This document shows positions 1 through 5,211 of a DNA stretch of 5,211 bases, piece after piece (the stretch's first letter is position 1; every line of letters starts with the position of its first letter). The notes under the pieces are model-generated. The model was not told the origin of the DNA, searched no databases, and saw only the letters and a list, made by a program, of their open reading frames with translations. This DNA is from Thiothrix sp. GTDB lineage: Bacteria > Pseudomonadota > Gammaproteobacteria > Thiotrichales > Thiotrichaceae. The position numbers and the translations under genes are program-made. The stretch covers positions 1 through 5,211 of the forward strand of contig DRMA01000094.1 in assembly GCA_011375245.1 (NCBI GenBank), read 5' to 3'.

Positions 1-1025
1 CCAATAACAAACTAGAACTTGCTAATGGTGATACGGTTGAATATGACTATTTACTCATTGCAACAGGTCCTAAATTGTACTTTGCTGAACTAGAAGGCTC
101 TGGACCTGAAGGTCATTCACATTCAGTATGTTCTATTAATCATGCTGAAACATTCTGGGGGCAATATCAAAAGCTGATCGAAAAAGGCAGTGGTACTATT
201 TTAGTCGGCGCAGCCCCCTTTGCTAGTTGCTTTGGTCCCGCCTACGAATTTGCTTTTATTCTGGATACTGACTTACGGAAACGTCGTATTCGTGACAAAT
301 TTCATATTAAATTCGTTTCTTCTGAACCTTACATTGGTCACCTTGGTTTAGGCGGTGTTGGCGATTCAAAAGGCATGTTGGAATCTGAAATGCGTAGCCG
401 CCACATTCCATGGGTCATTAATGCAAAAACAACTAAGTTTGAGGCAAATAAATGCTTTGTTGATGTGATGAATGACAAAGGTGAGCTTGTTGAATCACAA
501 GAAATCGACTTCGACATGGCTATGATGCTACCAGCCTTCTTTGGTGTTGATGCAGTAACAGCTGTTGAAGGCTTATGTAACCCTCGCGGCTTTGTCATGG
601 TTGATGAGCATCAGCGTAATCCAACCTACAAAAACATTTATTCTGCGGGTGTTTGCATTGCCATTCCACCTGTAGAGGCAACGCCAGTAGCAACAGGCGC
701 ACCAAAAACAGGCTATATGATTGAGTCAATGGTTACTGCCGCAGTACATAATATCCATGCTGAGCTATTAGGTAAAGAACCAGAAGAACAAGGCACATGG
801 GCGGCGTTATGTCTTGCCGATATGGGAGATACAGGAGCTGCATTCCTTGCTATCCCACAAATTCCTCCCAGAAACGTAGCATGGTTTAAGAAAGGAAAAT
901 GGGTACATTTAGCAAAAATTGCTTTTGAGAAATACTTTATTCGCAAAATGAAAAAAGGCTCTTCAGAACCCTTCTATGAAAAAACCATGTTAAAAATGAT
1001 GGGATTGACACGCTTAAAAGATTAA
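1..1025 (+). CDS. sqr: Sulfide:quinone oxidoreductase, type I-like, 5'-truncated by window edge
   Basis: Flavoprotein of the inner membrane that oxidises sulfide to sulfur/polysulfide and reduces quinone. The reading frame is open to the left edge (first full codon at 3), so the ATG at 75 is an internal Met. The 340 visible residues begin in the pyridine-nucleotide-disulfide oxidoreductase fold with the YDYLLIATGPK motif. Numbering from the first full codon, the three redox cysteines of the family are present: Cys43 (SVCSINHAE), Cys76 (ASCFGPAYEF) and Cys270 (AALCLADMGD). Their spacing (33 and 194) matches type I enzymes (A. ferrooxidans Cys128/160/356). His47 and His113 (YIGHLG) match the family's conserved histidines. 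GAPKTGYMIESM near 230 is the FAD/quinone region, and the basic, aromatic C-terminal tail (HLAKIAFEKYFIRKMKK) fits membrane attachment. About 85 N-terminal residues, including the FAD GxGxxG, lie outside the window. Flavocytochrome c sulfide dehydrogenase is less likely given this match. Confidence 0.95.
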   Translation, partial: NNKLELANGDTVEYDYLLIATGPKLYFAELEGSGPEGHSHSVCSINHAETFWGQYQKLIEKGSGTILVGAAPFASCFGPAYEFAFILDTDLRKRRIRDKFHIKFVSSEPYIGHLGLGGVGDSKGMLESEMRSRHIPWVINAKTTKFEANKCFVDVMNDKGELVESQEIDFDMAMMLPAFFGVDAVTAVEGLCNPRGFVMVDEHQRNPTYKNIYSAGVCIAIPPVEATPVATGAPKTGYMIESMVTAAVHNIHAELLGKEPEEQGTWAALCLADMGDTGAAFLAIPQIPPRNVAWFKKGKWVHLAKIAFEKYFIRKMKKGSSEPFYEKTMLKMMGLTRLKD

Positions 1026-1045
1026 TTCACTCTTTCAACTATCAG

Positions 1046-1087
1046 AAACGGGAGTCTGACATGCTTTATGTCACTCCCGTTTTTTTT
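1046..1087 (+). terminator. Intrinsic terminator after sqr
   Basis: AAACGGGAGT (1046-1055) pairs with ACTCCCGTTT (1073-1082). An inner GACAT/ATGTC stem (1058-1062 / 1068-1072) closes a GCTTT loop, leaving a two-base CT bulge on the left arm. Eight T residues (1080-1087) follow directly. The hairpin begins 20 bases after the sqr stop codon, so it should end the sqr transcript. Confidence 0.9.
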
Positions 1088-1114
1088 GCTCATGACAAAA
1101 CGATTTAAAATTCA

Positions 1115-1942
1115 ATGAAACTACCTAACAACATTGTTGAAAATGTACAACTTGCCCTTCAAGAAGATATCGCCACAGGTGATGTAACCGCTGAGCTCAT
1201 TCCTGTAACAGCACAGTCAACCGCTTATATTATTTGCCGTGACACAGCTATTTTAGCGGGAGCTGAATGGCTCAATGAAACCTTTCAACAAATCGACCCT
1301 CAGGTAAAAATTAACTGGCACTATGAAGATACAAGCCCTATTGAAGCAAACACCTTAATTTGCACCTTATCCGGTTCTTCGCGTTCTTTATTAAGTGGTG
1401 AACGTGTTGCACTCAATTTTCTCCAGCTTTTATCTGCGACAGCAACACAAACGCATCATTATGTTACTGCTATTGAGAATACAGTAACTAAAATACTCGA
1501 TACCCGAAAAACTATTCCTGGCCTTAGACTAGCACAAAAATATGCCGTTCGCTGTGGTGGTGGTGAAAACCATCGTATGGGTCTTTATGATCGTGTATTA
1601 ATTAAAGAAAATCACATTATGGCAGCAGGCTCAATCAAACAAGCAGTGACACAAGCAAAACAACAACACCCCGAACTCCTCATTGAAGTTGAAGCAGAAA
1701 CTATTGATGAATTCCAACAAGCCTCGCAAGCAGGAGCAGATATTATTATGCTGGACAATTTTACGTTAGAAGCAATGAAAAAAGTAGTTTTTCTCAATAA
1801 TCACCATGTCAAGTTAGAAGCGTCAGGTGGTATAAACCTTGATAGTGTAAAAGCCATTGCAGCAACAGGCATTGACTATATATCCATTGGTCAAATCACT
1901 AAAGATGTAATCGCCATAGATTTGTCCATGCGTTTTGAATAA
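1115..1942 (+). CDS. nadC: Nicotinate-nucleotide pyrophosphorylase (carboxylating), quinolinate phosphoribosyltransferase
   Basis: Cytoplasmic enzyme of de novo NAD synthesis: quinolinate + PRPP gives nicotinate mononucleotide + CO2 + PPi. The 275 residues are a normal full length. The N-terminal domain carries EDIATGDVTAELIP (17-30). The barrel domain has the substrate-binding basic residues: Arg97 (SGERVALN), Arg131-Lys132 (DTRKTIPG), His153-Arg154 (CGGGENHRMGLYD) and Lys164 (IKENH). It also has acidic Glu193 (EVEAE) and Asp214 (MLDNF). LEASGGI (234-240) and YISIGQIT (255-262) form the phosphate-binding end. These align with M. tuberculosis NadC (R105, R139/K140, H161/R162, K172, E201, D222) at a constant offset of 8. 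The ATG at 1115 is the first possible start, because an in-frame TAA lies at 1106-1108. No clear Shine-Dalgarno is visible. nadA and nadB are not in the window. Confidence 0.97.
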   Translation: MKLPNNIVENVQLALQEDIATGDVTAELIPVTAQSTAYIICRDTAILAGAEWLNETFQQIDPQVKINWHYEDTSPIEANTLICTLSGSSRSLLSGERVALNFLQLLSATATQTHHYVTAIENTVTKILDTRKTIPGLRLAQKYAVRCGGGENHRMGLYDRVLIKENHIMAAGSIKQAVTQAKQQHPELLIEVEAETIDEFQQASQAGADIIMLDNFTLEAMKKVVFLNNHHVKLEASGGINLDSVKAIAATGIDYISIGQITKDVIAIDLSMRFE

Positions 1943-1949
1943 CATAATA

Positions 1950-1997
1950 GCCACAGTAATGCATCTGGTCACTACTAAACCGAGTATTTATTGTGGC
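1950..1997. repeat. Inverted repeat just downstream of nadC
   Basis: GCCACAGTAA (1950-1959) pairs with TTATTGTGGC (1988-1997) over 10 bp with one G-T wobble. A small GGT/ACC stem (1967-1969 / 1979-1981) can form inside the loop. It starts 8 bases after the nadC stop, so it could mark the nadC mRNA 3' end. No T-run follows, so it is not a standard intrinsic terminator. Confidence 0.5.
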
Positions 1998-2002
1998 ATT
2001 GG

Positions 2003-2083
2003 GCAGCTTATTTAGACGTAATTGGGTAACTAAATCTCGTCCTCCTTAATTAGGTTACTTACACTACACTCTAAGTAAGCTGC
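2003..2083. repeat. 81-nt long imperfect hairpin in the nadC-dsbD gap
   Basis: The two ends pair as a 14-bp stem with one G-T wobble (2003-2016 with 2070-2083; outer arm GCAGCTTA). Above it are a 4-bp stem GTAA/TTAC (2018-2021 / 2059-2062) and a stem GTAACTAA (2026-2033) against 2050-2058 with one bulged G. Together 26 pairs enclose a 16-base loop (2034-2049) that contains CCTCCTTA at 2041-2048. The stop codons and short frames argue against a gene here. It could be a structured RNA, an mRNA 3'-end structure, or a small non-autonomous repeat element. Reading by eye cannot separate these. The base pairing is seen directly; any function is inference. Confidence 0.7.
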
Positions 2084-2114
2084 TTTACTCTTTCCTTAAC
2101 AAGCATCTAAATGT

Positions 2115-2145
2115 TTGCTATAGTCTTGAAATACGGGCTTATAAG
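2115..2145 (+). promoter_or_regulatory. Possible sigma70-type promoter for dsbD
   Basis: TTGCTA (2115-2120, four of six to TTGACA) is followed after 19 bases by TATAAG (2140-2145, five of six to TATAAT). This lies about 35 bases before the dsbD ATG. The spacing is slightly long and the region is AT-rich, so a chance match is quite possible. The 9-mer AAGCATCTA occurs twice here (2101-2109 and 2143-2151), once each side of these boxes; its meaning is unknown. Confidence 0.25.
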
Positions 2146-2178
2146 CATCTACCATTTCTTAATTTTGTAAATTCAGAC

Positions 2179-4173
2179 ATGATAATAAAAAAACTAGTTT
2201 TACTGTTCCTCCTTCTAAATAGTAGTGCCTTTGCTGCTGCAGATGAAGAAAAATCTTCTCGTTTAAAAGCACTAGCTAATGATATTGGCGTTACTAGTAT
2301 TACACCTAGTGGTGAACCTTTATCCGCTGAACAAGCATTTAACTATACGTTAAATGCTGACAATAAAACACTCACCGCCTCTTGGCGAGTGGCTCCTAAA
2401 CACTATCTATATAAGGATAAAATAAAATTTAGTATTCAATCATCCAATGGCATTACCTTAGGTAAACCTATTTTTCCTGCCAGTAAAACAAAAACAGATG
2501 TAGCGGGTACACATGAAGTCTTTACTCATGACTTTAAAGTACAAATCCCAGTCAACAATGCTGCTTCTGGTGATGTTATTATTGAAACACGCTATCAAGG
2601 TTGTTCAGATCGCTTCAAAATTTGCTATTCACCACAAAAGAAAACACATAAACTCACTTTTCCTGCTGATAAAACAGCCAACATAAAAATTGTAGCAGTA
2701 AGCAGTAGTAGTAAAACTAGCCCTAACCCCGTAGTAAAACCAATAAAAGACAATAACGAAGTAAAGCAACAAGTTACAGGAAAATGCGAAGCCTCTAAAG
2801 GTGAACAACATAAAGTACTAAGTCAACTCACCAATGCTTCTACGATTGGTGCAATTTTCATCTTTTTCTTAATTGGTTTAGGACTTGCCTTTACTCCTTG
2901 TATTTATCCAATGATCCCAATACTTTCCAGTATTATTGTTGGTCAAGGCACTCAAGTCTCAACGAAAAAAGCCTTTGTTTTATCACTTGCTTATGTGTTA
3001 CCCATGGCAATGATTTATGCCCTTGCAGGTTATTTTATTGGCAATAGTGGCGAAAGCTTACAAGCCATGTTCCAAAATCCTTGGGTTCTGAGTAGTTTTG
3101 CCTTTATTTTTGTTTTGCTATCACTCTCAATGTTTGGCTTTTATGACTTACAAATGCCCGCCAGCATTCAAAACAAACTAACCAATATTAGCAATAGCCA
3201 AGAAAGTGGCAGTATTCTTGGTGCAGCTATTATGGGTGCATTATCAGCCCTTATTGTTGGCCCTTGTGTTACAGCACCACTCATTGCTGCCTTTACCTAT
3301 ATTGCTGAAAAAGGCAGTTCATTTTTAGGTATGATTGATATGCTCGCCTTAGGGTTGGGTATTGGCTTACCTTTACTACTTATTGGCACCTCAGCAGGAC
3401 AGTTATTACCCCGCGCAGGTGCTTGGATGGAAACAACCAAGGCTGTCTTTGGAGTCATGATGCTTGGTCTTGCAATTTCAATGCTTGAACGTATTTTACC
3501 ATCAGGTGTTACCATGTCACTGGCGGCCATTTTATTGATTGTCACAGCTATTTACATGGGCGCATTAGAACCCATAGAAAAAGTCTCTGCTAAACGAGAC
3601 TCCATTATGAGTTCGCTTAACCCTGTAGAAAAAACAGCGGGAAGATGGCGTGCGATGTGGAAAGCACTAGGGCTTATAGCACTTACTTATGGCATCATGC
3701 TCATGATTGGTGCTGCTTCAGGCAAGGGTAATTTATACCAACCTTTGCATGGTGTCTTCGCTAACGCTTCTCAAGACCAACATGAAATTCAATTCCAACA
3801 AATTAAAGGTATTGATGGCTTAAAAGCAGCATTAGCTTCTGCTAAGCAACAAAAACGCCCCGTTATGCTCGATTTCTCTGCCGATTGGTGTGCTTATTGT
3901 AAGACAATGGAAAGAACAACCTTTGCTGACAAGAATGTACTTGATTCCTTTGAAAACACGCTGTTTTTACAAGCAGACATTACTGACAAAGATGAAGCTG
4001 ACCAAGGACTACTAAAGGCTGTTGACTTAATGACAACGCCTCCTATGATTCTATTCTTTGACAGTAATGGTGTTGAGCAAAAAGATTATCGTCTTTTTGG
4101 TGAAATCACTCCAGAAAGACTTGCAACACATGCTAAAAACTTTATGAATTGTTTTAGAGTCAAGGCTGAGTAA
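2179..4173 (+). CDS. dsbD: Thiol:disulfide interchange protein DsbD (protein-disulfide reductase)
   Basis: Inner-membrane reductant transporter that passes electrons from cytoplasmic thioredoxin to periplasmic partners such as DsbC, DsbG and the cytochrome c maturation thioredoxins. It has 664 residues; E. coli DsbD has 565. Domains: signal peptide 1-20 (MIIKKLVLLFLLLNSSAFA); periplasmic alpha domain about 35-165 with Cys142 and Cys149; a Ser/Lys/Asn-rich linker about 174-215; about eight membrane segments between 222 and 515, with redox Cys241 (FTPCIYP) and Cys363 (VGPCVTAP); and a C-terminal thioredoxin-like gamma domain with ADWCAYC (568-574) and TTPPMILFF. The Cys241-Cys363 spacing (122) equals E. 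coli's (163-285). Extra length lies in the N-terminus, the linker and the loop at about 464-494. The alpha domain is atypical: its cysteines are seven residues apart instead of six, and the cap loop lacks the usual aromatics. Extra Cys203 and Cys658 are present. Start ATG gives the signal peptide; no strong Shine-Dalgarno is visible. Confidence 0.95.
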   Translation: MIIKKLVLLFLLLNSSAFAAADEEKSSRLKALANDIGVTSITPSGEPLSAEQAFNYTLNADNKTLTASWRVAPKHYLYKDKIKFSIQSSNGITLGKPIFPASKTKTDVAGTHEVFTHDFKVQIPVNNAASGDVIIETRYQGCSDRFKICYSPQKKTHKLTFPADKTANIKIVAVSSSSKTSPNPVVKPIKDNNEVKQQVTGKCEASKGEQHKVLSQLTNASTIGAIFIFFLIGLGLAFTPCIYPMIPILSSIIVGQGTQVSTKKAFVLSLAYVLPMAMIYALAGYFIGNSGESLQAMFQNPWVLSSFAFIFVLLSLSMFGFYDLQMPASIQNKLTNISNSQESGSILGAAIMGALSALIVGPCVTAPLIAAFTYIAEKGSSFLGMIDMLALGLGIGLPLLLIGTSAGQLLPRAGAWMETTKAVFGVMMLGLAISMLERILPSGVTMSLAAILLIVTAIYMGALEPIEKVSAKRDSIMSSLNPVEKTAGRWRAMWKALGLIALTYGIMLMIGAASGKGNLYQPLHGVFANASQDQHEIQFQQIKGIDGLKAALASAKQQKRPVMLDFSADWCAYCKTMERTTFADKNVLDSFENTLFLQADITDKDEADQGLLKAVDLMTTPPMILFFDSNGVEQKDYRLFGEITPERLATHAKNFMNCFRVKAE

Positions 4174-4196
4174 TTAGCGAAATAGCCACTACATAA

Positions 4197-4232
4197 ATAA
4201 GGGCAGGTTTACATTCACATACCTGCCCTTAT
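4197..4232. terminator. Probable terminator hairpin between dsbD and lpxH
   Basis: ATAAGGGCAGGT (4197-4208) and ACCTGCCCTTAT (4221-4232) form a perfect 12-bp stem around a 12-base loop, 24 bases after the dsbD stop codon. Only a short, interrupted T-rich tract (CTCTTAAC) follows. Termination strength is therefore uncertain, and some read-through into lpxH is possible. Confidence 0.6.
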
Positions 4233-4264
4233 CTCTTAACACTTCATTAAAACCGTTTAAGTTA

Positions 4265-4993
4265 ATGAAAAAAACATGGTTTATCTCAGACCTTCATCTT
4301 GACCCTAGCCGCCCTCAGCTATTTACGGTTTTATTGGATTTTCTTGATCATATTGAACCACAAGCCGATGCACTTTATATTCTTGGGGATTTATTTGAAT
4401 TTTGGGTAGGTGACGACCTTATTCAATCTCCCTTAGGCGCTGTTTATCTTCCCATTCTACAACGCCTTAAATCACTCTCTAATCAAGGTATCGCTCTATA
4501 TTTCATCCAAGGAAACCGTGATTTCCTTGTTCGTGAAACCTTTGTTCAATACATTGGTGCTAAGCTCCTCCCAGATACTCAGGTAATTAACCTCTATGGC
4601 AAACCAACACTTATTCTACATGGCGATACGCTCTGCACCGATGATAAAGGCTATCAACGAATGCGCGCTTTGTTTCGGATGAAATTAATCCAAAAAATAT
4701 ACCTATCGTTAAACCTAGAAAACCGTACAAAACGCGCCCAAAGTGTACGTCATGCAACAAAAAAGCAAACACAAGAAAAACACTCTTCAATACTCGATGT
4801 GAATCAACAAGCAGTCAAACAACTGATGCAAGAAAATAGCGTAACGCAAATGATACATGGTCATACACACCGCCCTGCCATCCATAAATTAACGATTAAT
4901 GGAGAAAAAGCAACACGATTTGTACTCAGTGACTGGCATGACAAAGCCAGTTTTATTGAAGCAAGTGAAGAAGGGGTACGACTAGAAATATAA
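4265..4993 (+). CDS. lpxH: UDP-2,3-diacylglucosamine diphosphatase LpxH (lipid A synthesis)
   Basis: Peripheral inner-membrane, Mn-dependent hydrolase of the Raetz pathway: UDP-2,3-diacyl-glucosamine gives lipid X + UMP. The 242 residues are normal for the family. All calcineurin-like metal ligands are visible: Asp9 and His11 (ISDLHLD), Asp42 (GDLFEFWVGDD), Asn84-Arg85 (GNRDFL), His119 (LHGDTLCTDD), and His200 and His202 (HGHTHRP). They correspond to E. coli D8, H10, D41, N79/R80, H114, H195 and H197, with an insertion of about four residues between the second and third motifs. The helical cap at about 125-185 is rich in Lys/Arg/Gln, as expected for the lipid-binding insert. The GDLFEFWVGDD and HGHTHRP motifs favour LpxH over other metallophosphoesterases. 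The start at 4265 has only a weak purine stretch upstream (TTTAAG), and no other in-frame start lies between the preceding hairpin and this ATG. No other lpx gene is in view. Confidence 0.96.
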   Translation: MKKTWFISDLHLDPSRPQLFTVLLDFLDHIEPQADALYILGDLFEFWVGDDLIQSPLGAVYLPILQRLKSLSNQGIALYFIQGNRDFLVRETFVQYIGAKLLPDTQVINLYGKPTLILHGDTLCTDDKGYQRMRALFRMKLIQKIYLSLNLENRTKRAQSVRHATKKQTQEKHSSILDVNQQAVKQLMQENSVTQMIHGHTHRPAIHKLTINGEKATRFVLSDWHDKASFIEASEEGVRLEI

Positions 4994-5018
4994 ACCGATT
5001 CATTTTCATTAACATTCG

Positions 5019-5211
5019 TTAACAAGCATCTCTCATTAACATGAGGGCGGGGGAATCTCCCAAAGACCTAATGAAGATATTTCTAGCTCCATTCAGGTCG
5101 CGGTCAAGGCTAATCGTGCCTGACCTGATGACTCTTGACCCACCTACCTTTTTTAATTCACCTGTCCAACTAACCGTTTGACTTGTATAGGCTTCACACA
5201 CATCAATCACC
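5019..5211 (-). CDS. tnpB: RNA-guided endonuclease TnpB family, C-terminal fragment (continues past window)
   Basis: Sixty-three or more C-terminal residues of a TnpB (OrfB) nuclease, the transposon-encoded relative of Cas12. The frame is open to the window edge; the GTG at 5208-5210 encodes an internal Val, not a start. Visible landmarks are VCEAYTSQTVSWTGE, the zinc-ribbon-region signature that usually reads CEAYTSKTCSW, then GGSRVIRSG. DRDLNGARNI follows: this is the RuvC-III motif with its catalytic acidic residue. The tail is GDSPALMLMRDAC. The usual second cysteine is Val here (residue 13 of the visible part). The gene converges on lpxH with 25 bp between stop codons. Whether the gene is intact cannot be judged, because the RuvC-I and RuvC-II motifs are outside the window. 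Confidence 0.85.
   Translation of the reverse strand, partial: VIDVCEAYTSQTVSWTGELKKVGGSRVIRSGTISLDRDLNGARNIFIRSLGDSPALMLMRDAC
5032..5061 (-). repeat. Tandem small hairpins inside the tnpB 3' end
   Basis: CTCAT/ATGAG (5032-5036 / 5041-5045, four-base TAAC loop) and GGGA/TCCC (5051-5054 / 5058-5061, three-base loop) overlap the last codons of tnpB. In IS200/IS605 elements the 3' end of tnpB commonly encodes the omega-RNA scaffold and the right-end stem-loop. Assigning these hairpins to either is inference. Confidence 0.4.

Larger units (their letters stand above)
4994..5211 (-). mobile_element. Right-end portion of an IS200/IS605-type element (tnpB side)
   Basis: The tnpB 3' end reads toward lpxH, so the element's right end should fall between the tnpB stop (5019) and the lpxH stop (4993), or very near them. 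That stretch has the direct repeat CATTAACAT (5007-5015 and 5034-5042). Just inside the gene are two small hairpins typical in size for this family's ends: CTCAT-TAAC-ATGAG (5032-5045) and GGGA-ATC-TCCC (5051-5061). The exact boundary cannot be set from one copy. The other end, and any tnpA, lie outside the window. Confidence 0.5.

Noticed and set aside
75..77. ATG as the start of sqr
   Set aside because: The same frame is open upstream to position 3 and encodes the conserved YDYLLIATGPK segment, so this is an internal Met.
338..946. Minus-strand open frames (338-598, 713-946) inside sqr
   Set aside because: They lie wholly within a well-supported gene on the other strand and show no recognisable motifs.
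1612..1797. Minus-strand open frame inside nadC
   Set aside because: It is antisense to conserved NadC motifs and has no family features.
1959..2049. Short frames in the nadC-dsbD gap: an 18-codon ATG frame (1959-2015), and an open frame ending VFIVALGSLFRRNWVTKSRPP with no ATG (stop 2047-2049)
   Set aside because: They have no ribosome-binding site and no recognisable family. The second has only a GTG as a possible start. They overlap the hairpins, which explain the sequence better, though a gene remnant cannot be fully excluded.
2100..2117. Small hairpin CAAGCAT/ATGTTTG before dsbD
   Set aside because: A seven-pair stem with one wobble is expected by chance in AT-rich DNA. No T-run or conserved context supports a function.
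2629..3545. Minus-strand open frames (2629-2811, 3297-3545) inside dsbD
   Set aside because: They are antisense to the linker and membrane domain. Their composition mirrors the coding strand, and no motif is visible.
5208..5210. GTG as the start of a short minus-strand gene
   Set aside because: It encodes the Val of the conserved VIDVCEAYTS segment, and the frame continues beyond the window edge.
1..5211. CRISPR array, tRNA, rRNA or known riboswitch
   Set aside because: No regularly spaced repeats, no recognisable tRNA or rRNA sequence, and no riboswitch core that I recognise were seen on either strand.

Overview
The window looks like chromosomal DNA of an AT-rich, sulfide-oxidising Gram-negative bacterium, most likely a gammaproteobacterium. 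The grounds are a type I-like sulfide:quinone oxidoreductase very similar to my recollection of the Acidithiobacillus ferrooxidans enzyme, an LpxH-type lipid A hydrolase (typical of beta/gammaproteobacteria), and a DsbD membrane thiol reductase. Genus cannot be fixed from this sequence.

Layout, left to right. Positions 1-1025 (+) hold the 3' four-fifths of sqr, cut off by the window edge, followed by a strong intrinsic terminator (1046-1087). nadC (1115-1942, +) follows closely. A 236-base gap (1943-2178) contains no convincing gene but holds several inverted repeats, the largest an 81-nt near-complete hairpin (2003-2083) whose loop carries CCTCCTTA. dsbD (2179-4173, +) is next, followed by a 12-bp perfect hairpin that probably ends its transcript. 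lpxH (4265-4993, +) comes next. The right edge (5019-5211, -) is the C-terminal end of an IS200/IS605-type TnpB gene, convergent with lpxH and only 25 bp away from it, so a mobile element (or its remnant) abuts the end of lpxH.

The four chromosomal genes are housekeeping or energy genes on one strand, separated by hairpins, so they look like individually transcribed units rather than one operon. Sqr feeds electrons from sulfide into the quinone pool, NadC makes the NAD precursor NaMN, DsbD carries cytoplasmic reducing power to the periplasm, and LpxH acts in lipid A synthesis. I see no clear new multi-gene system. The points most worth a second look are the structured nadC-dsbD intergenic element with an anti-Shine-Dalgarno-like loop, the TnpB 3' end with its possible omega-RNA/right end, and the atypical N-terminal periplasmic domain of DsbD.
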